The notes under the pieces were generated by a model. The model saw only the letters and a program-made list of their open reading frames with translations, was not told where the DNA came from and did no database searches. A DNA stretch of 64,000 bases from Dryas octopetala. Its lineage: Eukaryota; Streptophyta; Magnoliopsida; Rosales; Rosaceae. Every line of letters starts with the position of its first letter. The first letter of the stretch is position 1. A program made the position numbers and the translations under genes. The stretch is from assembly GCA_963921425.1 (NCBI GenBank), contig OY992834.1:25309923-25373922 (forward strand). Reading direction: 5' to 3'. This document shows, one piece after another, positions 44,300-56,459 of this stretch.

Positions 44300-45060
44300 C
44301 CTTAATTTTTTAGGTTCATTGATTTTAATTATTAAATTTCAATAATTTTTAATTTAGGTATTAAAATTAAATAACATTTTAGATTATGTACTAGTTGAAA
44401 AGTCAAACAAACTAATAAAATAAAAGGTATTAGAATTTACAAATACTACATCATATGCCACTATAATAAAAAAATAAAAATAATATACATTACAAGTATT
44501 ACATTAATTTATATTATATTGTATTAAAAAAAAAAATCAATCCAGTTACAACTTAATTGTGACTGTTTTGGTAAATTGAAAAAGAGAATTCACACCATTA
44601 TGTATTATTTTGAGTAAAAGTATTATTTTGACTTTTATTTAACTATATTGTAATATAATTTCTCTAAAAAAATTCAATTAAGTCACAGCTTAAACTGTCT
44701 CACAACTTATATGTGACTGTCGTTTAGTCACAACTAAATTTGAAGTTGTGAGTGTCGTACAGTCACAACTAAATGTGAAGTTGAGACTACATTAGCAAAT
44801 TTTCAAGATAATATAAAAGTCTCAAGAGCAATTTTGTCAAACCTTATAAATTTTAACTAACATCCATCATATGTGGGTCAAAAGACAAAAATGTCAAATC
44901 AAAAAGGCTCAAATCAAAAAGGCTAACATACTTGTAACATAATCTAAAAATCTACATTTAAATTTAGTAGTTTAATTGAAATATTTTATGGTATTTATGG
45001 TATACCAAAAAATTATTGAAATTTGATATTTAATCTTAAATTTTTATAAATTTTTATCTA
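44300..45060. repeat. Dispersed repeat, copy B
   Basis: Homologous to 28690-29452 in the same orientation, with scattered substitutions and small indels. See copy A for its structure. Confidence 0.7.
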
Positions 45061-45990
45061 AAATTTATTCAAATATGGTATAGATGCATGTAAATGCTAA
45101 ATTAGTAATTAATGTAGAGAATTTTTATGACTTTTAATTAAATTCTAGCTTCAGTTATAAGCAGCTATTGCTTATAACTTATCAATGCACATGCTCCGAG
45201 CAAAAATAAATTTACTTTGAAAGCCAATCTACATCTACTCATCATAATTTCACTAACTTTTATCTCATAACAGGTGTTTTCGTGTATCTCTTTATTTTCT
45301 TAGACCTAATCAAAGTAATAAGAATATACTTGAGACTTGAGAGTCAGTCAAAGCTCACTACAAACAAAGATGATATACTTGATCAGTTGGGTGGTTTCAA
45401 GATCTAGCTATCTAGGTAGTATCACCAAAAGAGAAGAAGCATTTGGTGTTTTGGGCTTTTGTTTTTCTTAAATAAGGTTAAAGATTGTGACTTTAAAATA
45501 CACACAAATTGGGTCCTAGTTATGAAAGGTACCTTATTGTCTTAGACGATGTGCTATCGGTCTTAACAATGACTAATGGTGGTGTTTTCCAGGGTAAAAG
45601 AATTGTAACCTTGTGGCCAGCCATTGTTAATTAAAAGGGAATTTCCTAAATTATTATATGGTGTTATGACTCTTTTGGTCCTCCAAGTTTCAGTTGGACT
45701 TGGCTGAATGCATTGGAGGGTGTGTTAAAAACAAAAAAGGGAGCAGACCAAAACAAAAAAGGGAGGACCCACAATTTTATGTGTGTGTGGTTTTCATGGT
45801 ATTTGGAATGTCTTCTTCTGTTTTTTCCTTTTTGGTGAGATGGGTATATTTGGAATGTTCTTAAAGTAGAATGATTATATTAGTTGATCACGTTACCCTG
45901 CAGTTTACATCTTAGTTATAATAATTAATAGAGATAATTAGGCTTAAATTTTTTATAAAAATAATTTTTAAATAGAGACCGGAGATGTTT
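45061..45990. other. Intergenic DNA
   Basis: No gene, RNA or bounded repeat that I can support. Confidence 0.45.
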
Positions 45991-46110
45991 TAAAATTTAT
46001 AAGAAAATCATTTTAATTCATAATAATTTATAAGAAAATCATTTTAATTTATAATAAAGTCCTTTCAATTTATAAGAAAATCTTTTTAATTCATAATAAA
46101 GTCTTTTCCC
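45991..46110. repeat. Short AT-rich tandem repeat
   Basis: About three copies of TTTATAAGAAAATCATTTTAATT followed by CATAATAAAGTC-like spacers. Confidence 0.6.
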
Positions 46111-46188
46111 GATTTGAAGGGTATTTTTCCCTATTTAAAAATTATTTCCCCTCCTAGAGTGTAGAATGAGCTTTGTAGAAGCTGCATG

Positions 46189-46245
46189 TTAGGTTTTAAC
46201 TCCGAGATTTTGGGCGGAGCTCAAAATCTTGGAGTTAAAACCTAA
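46189..46245. other. 57-base near-perfect hairpin
   Basis: TTAGGTTTTAACTCCGAGAT on the left pairs with the complement of ATCTTGGAGTTAAAACCTAA on the right. The stem is about 25 base pairs with one G/A difference and the loop is about 7 bases. It could be a tiny foldback element or a small-RNA hairpin; nothing decides between them here. Confidence 0.6.
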
Positions 46246-47510
46246 CATAAAGTCGTCAAAGAAAAAAATAAAAGACTTTAATTAAAAATCCTAAATCACT
46301 ACCGGTCTTAGTCTAAGAAAGACTCATAAAATATACTGGACTCTAAGTCTCTCTAATTAATATAACAAGTATACATAAATTGTCACATAATGTGATTAGT
46401 GAAAATGAGATAACTTCTTTAGCAATATTTTAGAATAAAGAGTTGGAATCAAAAGAGTGATCAATTTGGTTGGGGATTATATTTGGGCTTTAAAGCAAAA
46501 GAGTGATCAAGTAAGTTTTAGCCTTAAAGCAATGTGTGGTAAAAGAACAAAAGAGCAACGGACTTCAACATTCATAAAGGGAAAAAAATCAAGTATCTAA
46601 AGAGGATCCCTTTAATTGGTTTGGCATTGATATTATACATTGCAAATTATAATTAAAAGATGTCAAATGGTGAAAATTAGGCACAACTTTATTTTTCTAT
46701 ATCAAAACAAATCGAAACCTTGATTGTAATCCTAACTCACGTGTCCGGTGTCCATCATCTCCTTTATTGGCCAAACCACAAGGGCACCATTTTTCAGTCG
46801 CCTAACTTGGGCTTACTATGGCTCTTGGTGCTTTTCGTTTCTTCTTGTTAAGCTCTCCCTTGGTACAGTGTAGTCACCTTAATGGGCTTTTACCACTTCA
46901 CAATTGCCTTTATGCCTAAACTCTAAGCCCAAAGGGTTGAGAAAAGATTGGGGCTAGATGCTTGCATCTAAAAGACTAAAACACCCTAAGAGACTAAACT
47001 GAAATATTATCATATTTAATGGAACATCTAGTTGAAAAACTGGAATATTGTCAAAAGTAATGGAACACCTAGTTGGAAAAATTAAAGAATCTAGATCTTT
47101 TATGCTAGCAAAAAGAACCTGGATTTCCTTCAGGCAAGGATGAAACTATTTGTTTCCAACTTAAAAATGGCAAACAATCTCACATTGTTGAACTGATTTT
47201 ACTCATACTTGCATTGTCACACAATCGCCTAAGAAATCAATATACAAGGTTACATGCAAATGACCTAACAAGGGGTGTCAAATGTAAAGGGAAATACTGT
47301 ATAACCAAATACTGCATGATGAAACAAGAGAATGATACCAGAGAATGTTTATCCATTTGGAATCCCAAATCAAGGTTGTCAATAAATTACTACTAGAGAG
47401 ATTGACATCCAAAATACATGTGTAATTAGAAAAGCAGTAAATCTAAATAGTCCGACCTCCATCAAATTCACAACACAATGTAACCTAAAATAATGCATTT
47501 GCAAGATTGA
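46246..47510. other. Intergenic DNA and SmE 3' flank
   Basis: No coding sequence. The part next to 47511 should hold the SmE 3' untranslated region; I could not place the poly(A) site. Confidence 0.4.
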
Positions 47511-50023
47511 TCAATTCCCCCTGGATTTAAAACAATAAAATAAAAAAAAAAATTGTTAGAGAGAGAAACAAAAAAACAAAAAAAATATGTTAGAGAGAGA
47601 GAGTTCAATTCACTTACGTGTTCATCATCAGAGTTATGTTATCTCCCTTAAGAAGAATCCTTCCTGGAAAAAAAAGGAACAATTTAGATATTGCACAAAA
47701 ATGGGGTAGCAGAAGAGCAAAGGATGAGGGGACTCACCTAATGACTTTCTGGTCTTTTTCTTGATGCTGACTTCTTCAGCATCCTCCAGAACCAAATTCA
47801 TATACTCATCAAACCCCTGTATAACCAAGATGGCCAACAAAGAAAGTAAGATGTTTGATTCCGGTCAGATGCATGATATACGCTCCCTATACCAGGGGGA
47901 GTATGCATATATGAGGGGGGAAACTATGTAATCTCTACTTAGCTTTCTTTTTGTTTGTGCCTGCAGTTTAATTATGATAATGTTTGTTGGAGAAAATTAT
48001 AGAGAATATGTAACTAAATGTGAAATATAGAGATAAACCAAGCAAACATATCCTCTACCAGTTAGGAATTTAGGAAGAATATGGTTCAAAACATCAGGGT
48101 ACAAGTGTACAACTGTACAAGGCACCACAAAAAGGAAAGTGAAGGGGGTGAGTGTGTGTGTGAAGGGGCGGAACATAGCGTGCATAATTTCTAAATGTAA
48201 AAAATGGGTCCCTCCAGCTCATAGTTCCTCCCCCCCCCCACCCCGTCTTCCCAAACCCCGTCCCAAAGGCCAGCCTTCTTTCTTCGGCATCTACCCATTA
48301 CCTGTAACCAGCCCCCAGAACCCCATACCAGGATCAGCGAAACTCACCTCCTTGGCCAGCCCCCCAACTACCCCACTCTGAGCTATGAGTCACTAGCTGT
48401 CAATATTCCGTGGGTTAATTTATTGCCAATTAAGCTTGGCAACAACTGTTGTTCCTAGTACAATTGTTCTTAACACAGATTACTATATGGATTGGAGGGT
48501 ATGGGCTAAAATTCCTTGTTGGTTCAATACCTTTGGGAAATTGTGGAAGCTACAGAAAAACCTCCAAAACCAGAAGAAGCAGAGTTTATGGCTTGGAGAA
48601 GAAGAATTCCATGACTTTACATAAAATCCAAATTTCATGCGGGCTGGATACTTTTTCCCTTATTAGGGAGATCAGTTCAAAAAAATTGCTTGGAATACTT
48701 GAGCAGAAAAGCTCAAGCTACAAAAATTACTCCAAGTTAATTCAATGATTCAGTCTGCAAACACCTCAAACAACCAGATGTTCTATCTCTGGGAAGAAAA
48801 TATGTTATTAAGAAAAAAAGAGAATATGCATGACATTAATTGATGAACTACAAGTTGCCAATTGCTTGCTAGCTCTGATTTAAGGATTAATTAGTTTTAG
48901 TTTTTAAATTTGGTATAGAAATTGGTTTCACAAGAATAATTCTAAAAGAATCACATCTATGGACCACATTATGTAGCAAGTGATGCATTTGTTAACAACT
49001 GGATATTATAATTTAGCTAACAAATGGATCCCACACCAATTGGTCCAAAGGTATTTCTCTTCCTAAGGTTGGAAAAGGTCCCAAGTCCAAATCCCCCTCC
49101 AACAGATAAAGGGCAAAAAAGGATCCCACCTGCCACGTATTTAGGTCCATAAATGTTTGGCTGTTCATGGTGTTTTTTACTTTTCGAATTTTACTCCTTT
49201 TTACCATTTTCCTCAATGACTAACATCTTCATCTAGCCATGACGGAATGCAAATGCAGAAAATTTAGCAACCCAAACAGTTTGAGACGTTCTGTTCTTTG
49301 AGACACGTTTTAGATTAGAATGAAAAGGTGTAATTCATGCACATTAGTTCAGTCTATTTGCAGCAATCAAAATTCTGACGGGCATAATTCAAGTTGAATA
49401 TTCCTAATACATGGTCAACCATTTGCACTCTACAAATATATTAAGCACACGAGTCTGCTTATTCTAAACCTTTATGCAACCACTTTAATGAAGTCATTAT
49501 TAATTTAACGTAACCTAAATGTTAGTAGGAATCATGGGCCTAATACAAAAATAACTCTAAAACCCTAGTGGACCAAAAGTTGAACATGTAAAAATATTAA
49601 GCGCTCAAGACACTAATCAAAAGCATAATAAAAATTTCTTCAGAAAAATAAAATAGAAAAACAAACTTACAATAATTCGGCCTTCAATCCTCAGGTCTTT
49701 TTGCTCAAAGAGCCAAATCTGAATGCGAGCTTTCTGAAACCAACAAAACACCCAGTAAGAAAACCCCGAAATTCGAGCTTTCTGAAGCAAACCCAGATGA
49801 CAAAATTAACCAAATATAGCGAAAAAGGATGACTTACACTTTGAAGGAATCTGAAAATCAAGTTCTGATGCACCAAAAACCCCAATAGAAAATAGGAGGA
49901 AAATAGTCAGTGAAACATTAAAAAAATGCACAAAAAGAGTCCAATGAAATGGAGCAAAGGGAAATAAGGAAGAGAACGTACTATGGGTTGGGTCATGATC
50001 CTCTGGACTCTGGTGCTCGCCAT
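47511..50023 (-). CDS. Small nuclear ribonucleoprotein E (SmE), six exons
   Basis: Core Sm protein of the heptameric ring on U1, U2, U4 and U5 snRNAs. Coding exons (minus): 50023-49982, 49864-49838, 49733-49671, 47816-47738, 47663-47618 and 47520-47511. All introns are GT-AG (117, 104, 1854, 74 and 97 bp). The joined frame is 267 nt, 88 residues plus stop, exactly the family length. Recognisable parts are [41 protein letters not shown] (Sm1 motif), [20 protein letters not shown], and [17 protein letters not shown] (Sm2 motif). The last residue is Asn where I remember Lys. Exon 5 could instead read through to an immediate TAA (ACG TAA), losing two residues. Intron 3 carries low-complexity C-rich sequence near 48228-48260. 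The 5' leader before 50023 is CT-rich. Exon identity is by eye but very consistent. Confidence 0.95.
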
Positions 50024-50290
50024 GGCTACGGATTTGAATGGGTTTTGGGCCACGGAAAGAGGTTTTGGTTAGAGAGTAGGAATGGCACCGACTTTCACAA
50101 TAACAGTGAGAGTGATATGGAAAGTGAGAAAGGAGAAGGGATGAGATTGAGAGGGCCACCGGGATGGCGGTGGCGGCTGGCCGGCTAAGTGAAGACTGAA
50201 GAGTGAAGAAGCAGAGAAAATACTGAGAAGACGCCGACTGCTGTGCTGCACGAGTGCACGGTGCTTTGCAAACTTATTTTTTAAGTAAAT
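50024..50290 (-). promoter_or_regulatory. SmE 5' leader and proximal promoter
   Basis: Immediately upstream of the SmE ATG on the minus strand: a GC-richer, CT-rich leader-like sequence with GGCCCA at about 50048 (a site II-like word common near housekeeping genes). A small plus-strand frame here is a shadow. The start site is not resolved. Confidence 0.45.
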
Positions 50291-50494
50291 TTACCTAAAA
50301 GTTCATTTTACAATAATCGGACTACTTAAAAAGTTTAAATAATAAATAGGTTTATTTTGTATAAATAAAGCTCACATTATATTTTTTTCATATTTTTGGT
50401 GCCGAGCACTCTGAAATATTTTTAATTACAAACCCAGTCAATTTACAAATTAAGTTTCAGCCTGTTTGTTCGTGTACGCGCGAGCAGAGATAGA

Positions 50495-50700
50495 AAAATG
50501 TACTACCGAGCGCTCGGTAGCTTGCCAAGAGCTCAGTAGCTTTGCAAATGCATATGCATCTGCATCAACACATTTTTAAGTTGCATATGCATCTTTGTAG
50601 CTTGTAGATGATATATTTTAAGTTATATATGCATGATTTAGCTTGCAGATGCATGTTGAGCGCTCGACAAGTCCCACTAAACACTCGGTAGACAGTTTGA
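50495..50700. other. Palindrome cluster upstream of SmE
   Basis: A perfect 18-base palindrome CTACCGAGCGCTCGGTAG at 50503-50520 is followed by related words (GAGCTCAGTAGC, GAGCGCTCGAC, CACTCGGTAGAC) and by repeated GCATATGCATC / GCAGATGCAT words (50549-50655). It is not part of the hAT element that starts at 50818. Confidence 0.6.
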
Positions 50701-50817
50701 GTTTTTACTTAACTTTTGGACTGGCTAAGATTTGGCTTAATTTACTTTCTCATTTTGGACTTCTAATTAATGCACCCTTAATATATATCGAACATTTTTT
50801 TTCGAAATTAATTATAC

Positions 50818-51465
50818 TAGGGGTGGGCACGGGATGGAGGGGGATGAGACTTACCTCATCCCGTTCTCATCTCATGATTTGAGTTCGGGATCGGTACGAG
50901 ATGAGATGCGAGTTTTGGGATTATGGTACCATCTCGTTCCGTACCAAATTGGTTCGGTACCATCCCGATCCCAAACAAAAACAAAAATTCAATTGATTAG
51001 TTGACTGCTTTGCAATGTACAGCTGTACAGAATATTAGACATGCATTGATTAGTTGTGAATACATGAGTATCCAAATAAGTAGCAAAGATTATGAAAACA
51101 GAAGAGTTCAAAAGCCTATCACATATGTTCATTATTTGCTTGTCCAATTCGACTGTCTGGCAGTGGTGTTACTTGGGAAGAATTGGGCTTATTGTTATTT
51201 ATTGGGCTATGAAAACAAGTTAAAAAATGAATTGGGCTTAGTGTTATTTAGGTCCATTAAATGAAATAATTAAATTTTAATTAATTGGTCCGAGACGGGA
51301 CCATCTCGGTATTGATCATTCAGGACTGATCACATCCCGTTTGAAATCGGTACGGTATGGGATCGGTACGGGGTTTGAAAACAGAAAAACGAAATGAGAC
51401 CAAACGATACGGAATGACACGGAACGGTATGGTTTCGGTATTTTCGGTCTTAATGCCCACCTCTA
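50818..51465. mobile_element. 648-bp non-autonomous hAT element
   Basis: The ends are TAGGGGTGGGCA and, as the complement of the right end, TAGAGGTGGGCA. A perfect 8-bp target duplication AATTATAC lies at 50810-50817 and 51466-51473. Subterminal repeats of GGTACGGTATGGGATCGG type occupy both sides. It encodes no transposase. Confidence 0.93.
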
Positions 51466-51617
51466 AATTATACAATTAGCAATTACTATGACTAATAGAA
51501 ATAGATCGATCGTGGCCTTTGTCGGTGGGCTGAGCCGCTGAGGTACTCTAATTAAATTTGGAAATGATGATAATTTGAATGAATATTTTTGAATATATAG
51601 GAAACACAAAGAAGAAA

Positions 51618-51881
51618 CTACTGTGCATGCACACGATAGTAAGAAAAGTATGTGTCCAAAGTTGAGGAACATTGAAAGTATAAAATTACGACCTTAGCTT
51701 GTTTCTCGGCAAGCAAATCTGCCGTCGAATTAGCCTTCGAGTAAATATGTTTAAAGGATATTTCTTGAAATTGATGAATACATATTATGTTAACAAATAA
51801 TGAATCCATTCCCCATGGGAAAAGAATTTTAAGAGCAACAATATCAATGACTTGCAACCATCCATACATTAAGCTTAACAT
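51618..51881 (-). pseudogene. RNase H-like fragment, probably from a LINE
   Basis: An 87-codon minus-strand frame contains FQEISFKHIYSKANSTADLLAEK, which resembles the C-terminal part of the plant RNase H-like domain (HVYREANxxAD.LA) found in non-LTR retrotransposon proteins. The catalytic acidic residues upstream are missing. It is isolated and short. Confidence 0.45.
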
Positions 51882-54478
51882 TTTTGGTAAAGTTACAAAA
51901 TTTCTAATCTCTTATACATGCATTTAATAAACAACATAAGGGTTAAAATTTGAGTAATGAAAATGAATGAAAATAAAATAATGAGGAGGATAAAGTAGAA
52001 AGCAAAGTTTGAACAATATTGCAAAACGGATCTAGATACTTTATTTATTTTTTCTCTATTTGCTTTTACAGTTTACTTGACTTTTAATCTTAGTTATGGA
52101 TTATTTTATTATCTAATGATATGGAGTAAAAGATAAAATGGATATATTCGTAACACTTTGTGTGAATGAAGTTACATAAAAGCTTGATTTTTTTTTTTTT
52201 CAAAAAAACCCTTGAATTTGTATTATGAGGTTGAGATTGAAACAAAGCAAAAAAGCAGGGAATTCAAAGTTCCAAATCCATTATGAATGACAAAACTTAC
52301 ATTAATAATTATTGAACATTAAAATGAAAGTCACAGTATATATTTTGGAAAGGTTTTTAACAATTTACCCACCTGAACTTTGACCTGATTTTCACTTTAT
52401 CACCTAATAAATTTTTTGACTCGATGTGGCATCTTAATTTAAAAACCAAATTCAATGTCAGATCTCCGTTACATTCTGTCACATTTTCAATTAAAAATAA
52501 GGGTATTTTGGTCTTTGTACGTATTTTGACTGGAGGTTACTGTTCATTATATTCAACCTCAAGCCCATGTTTTCCAATTTTTATCTCAACTTCACCCTTA
52601 CTTTTATCCCATCAAATCTCCACCAAAATCAACACTCTTATACTCATTTTTAAGCTATGAATCTCATTTTTAAGCTATGAATCTCCTTTTTATAACCATA
52701 TAAAAAGAATTCAAAACAGAGCTATGAAACTTGAGATAATTGGTCATAAAGTAAGCTATCCGAAACTGCCAAATTTTCCAAATTTCATTTTCCTTCGAAT
52801 TCAACACCCCAAATCATTTTCTTAGGTTACAAGAAACATATGTATAGCTTCCAAATCAATCACTCAACCTCAAACCAACCTAGAAATCAAAATCCCCATC
52901 AAGAACATAAACTCCAAAACTGAAAAGTACTCAGTGCACCCCAACCCAAAAATCTCTTCCTTTTTCCCTTCAACTCCTATGTTAGTTTGATTCTATAAGA
53001 TTTTCGAATCGCTCCAAGTAAATCTCACCAAAACTAGAAATCATTACCAAGTAATTCCAAACTAAAAACAAAGAATTCATAAAACATGAAGCTTACCTTC
53101 TTCTTCCTCTTTCTTTCTTTCATTCTCTGTTCTTCTCCTCTTATTTTTTTTTTCTCTCTCTCTCTCTCTCCTCTGTTCTTGCACTACTAGAAGAACTTTA
53201 ATAGACATAAGTTCCACTGATGTCTATTTATGTTTCCGACCGATATAATAAGACGTACTATTATGTCATTTTAGATATCGGTTTTTAAATGATGTCTATA
53301 ATAATGTTATATATATATATATATCCTATTTTTGCCCATCTGATATCATATAAAAGCGATAGATATCGGTTTATAAGTTTTCTAATATCTTAAAAAAGGG
53401 ATTCTGATATATTAGATACTTATTACATCCCTAGCTTTTAGAAAACTGTTGTTAAATATATATTATTTATCGATTTTTTCTTGTTTTTCCGATAATGAAA
53501 CTCCATTTCTTATCGGTTTGTTTTTATAATTTGATATGTAAAAATATAGAACTGATATGAAATGGTAATACAGACATCAGTGTTTTGCCTAAGAAAATGG
53601 ATATAAATTGAATTGACATGCATTTTCCGAAATTGGTAAGCTTCAAATTTGTGGAATTTCAATTCTTTCATTCCTATAAATTCCAACATCCAAGTTCAAA
53701 GGTAATCAAGTTTACAAAAATGGATTACAAATCCCTCTAAAAGTAGGGATAGCCCGGCCTCATCGATTCGTATACCACATAAACACTATTCTATCTCCAT
53801 AAGCACCTTCACAAAATCTAACTCCATATCCTAAACACTGCCAACATGTACAAAATTTAAGGCATGACAGTGCAATGAGGCCTAAATTCTGCCTATACAA
53901 AAGATTGGAATGTCAACAGCTATCTTCATATCCACAAATGCTCAAAACCACATTTATACCATCATGTATGTCAGTACGTCTAAATACAATTGAGGGTAAC
54001 AAAATCTCCCCATTCAACCCGGACTTCATCAATTTTTTCTTGTTTGTAACCGCTCCTCTTGTTCTTCGGGTTACTCCACTAAAAACATTAAAGAAAATTG
54101 CATTAATATTTACATATTGGCAGTCAACACATGCAAGCTCAAACCTATTCTCAAATCAAGCACATATTTAATATTTGTCATTCGTCCTCACATCAAGACA
54201 AGCAATAACCTAGCATAAGTAATATGGGATAAGTAATGTAGGGAGAACCTTCATAGTCAGTGTACGAAAGACAATGAGATAAGTAATTTTCAAAGCTATG
54301 ATATTGTAAGTTGGACTAAATGTGTAAAATTAAATAACTAGGAGTTACCATCTTTGCATTTTTTGTAGCCTTCCTTTCAGTGGGCTTCTGTCTTCACGAG
54401 AAGATCTCAGATTGCTAGATGGTTGAACAGAGAAGTCAACATATGAGAAGCATGACTTTCAGAGGTACAAAGGTTACC

Positions 54479-55465
54479 TTTTTAAGAGCAAATGATATCT
54501 TGCCTCCGCTCTTTTTCAGGGTGGAATTGTACTGCATGTACGTTTCCCCTTGTGTTTCTAATGCAACATTGTGAAGCAACTGTTGCAGCCATCTCCTTGT
54601 ATAGTTGGATCCTCCTGATATCAATATTGATGAAAACAATTAACTTTCGAGGTGGACCAGAGAATTGGTCCGATAAAACTGTTGGGGGATACTGAAAACA
54701 AAAGGTCTATCTGAGTGAACAGTATTCCTATATTTCACAAACTATATCTGGTCTATGAAACAGAAATACAAGATAGATGGAACCAGCAATTTTCTGAAAT
54801 CCAGCAATTAGTACAAAGATTGACTCAGTTTGTATTCTGCAGGAAGGCACAATGAATTTTATCGTAGCAGAGACAAAGTGGTATGTGAACATCATGTATA
54901 TATGACTTGACATGCATTGGACCAATTCCCATGACTAAAACCAGAACACACATTGGACCAACTCTCATTACTAACACTAGAACATGCATTGGACAGAGTT
55001 TTCAAAGTTTAGTTTCCAGACTTGTTAGATATACAGACATGACTTGACAAAGACCATAATTCCAGTCCTAAAGTACAAGCAGCAGGAAAAATCGAGGACA
55101 CAGTCACAAAGAATATATGCATACCAAAAAGGCTCATCTGAAGATTAAACATGCAAATTTTTACTTTTCTCTACACTACCCTTTAGGATCAAGTATGAAC
55201 TGAACAACTTCTTAACATGTCTGGAAGACAACTTCTTAAGCATCACAAGCCCTGCATATATATGATAACAACAAAGAACAAGTCTATTAAAATCATTAAC
55301 AAGATAAATTGAAGGAAAGATAAATAAAATAAATCTACTTCATCTAACCAACCTTGCATTTTCTGATAATCGAAGGTAACAAGATATGTCTACTGCAAAG
55401 AAACGCTCTGCTGTAGTACAAATATAATCCAAGCCCGCATTATCCAACAAAATCTTTTGAACAAT
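54479..55465 (-). pseudogene. CNOT9 (RCD1/RQCD1) gene fragment inside the CACTA element
   Basis: CNOT9 is a subunit of the CCR4-NOT mRNA deadenylase. Exon at 55465-55353: IVQKILLDNAGLDYICTTA, then ERFFAV, then CYLRLSENA. About 25-30 residues that normally separate the last two are missing. It ends at a GT donor. The next exon starts at 55251 after GCAG and joins in phase to give RACDA, then one missing base shifts the frame and LRSCLPDMLR follows. A third piece, about 54616-54479, has REDPT, then a 2-base insertion, then RRWLQQLLHNV. The order and splice phase match a genomic copy, not a cDNA copy. It cannot encode a working protein. The sequence match is from memory of the family but highly specific. 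Confidence 0.85.
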
Positions 55466-56459
55466 AAGGCAAGTGGAAACTTTTCCTAGTTAGTTTTCTG
55501 ACTTCTGAGAATTTTGAAGTCATATTCGTATCCAGCCAAGTCAAGAAGAATAAAAAATCAACCAATAATCAATTTACAATTCAGTTGAAAATTGTCCAGC
55601 AATGCATGAGGGAAAACAAGAATAACAATATTGTACTGTAATTCAATTAAAAATGGTAACAAGTGATAGAACTAAACACAGAACAAGGATAGCAAGCTAA
55701 CCTTGATTTGTCTGACATTACCTCTCACATGAGTGATAATGATATTTTCAGTTGTGCCAAAATGAACTGATGGAGACAGTTTATATGCCATATGAAAGAT
55801 AACAACAAAACTAGTATGGTTAATTAATGTTCCTCGCACTTAACCTAGGAAACAAAAGCATTAAAGTAAGGAATTAAGGACCCAGACCAAAAGAAAAAAA
55901 AAGTATTGAAGGACAATTGTACTAATTTTTTCACGAGTACATTAACATGATCACCAAACCTGAACTCAAAATGGAGTAATAGACAATGACAGTAATAGGC
56001 ACAATCTGTAAAGTATCATTCCAGATCCAATGAAAATCAAGAAAAGGATTTGATTTGATGCTAGTGGATAGCAAAGGATCTAATTTGAGGTTTTTTCTTT
56101 CTTTTTGAGAAGAAACACAACTTGATTGCTAAGCACACAAAAAATTACATGATAGTAGACAAACACCAATGCTACAATACAAAACAAATTACAGCACAAA
56201 AACCTCCAAATCTACAACTGCAAACAGGGACTAAGCTCATATATTTTTCACCTTGTGCTTGTACAAATTACACCTGAGATACACAACAGAGAAACTACAA
56301 TTACAAACAAAAAGAAAATTTCAGCTTATTGACCTTAATCAAATTCCAAGAAATTTGAATTTTACCGAACTGTAGAGCCAAAAGCCAGAAAGAAAAAAAA
56401 AAAAAAGATAATATAAAACTGGAAATGGGAAAAGGAACCCTAACCAGGCATATATAGTA

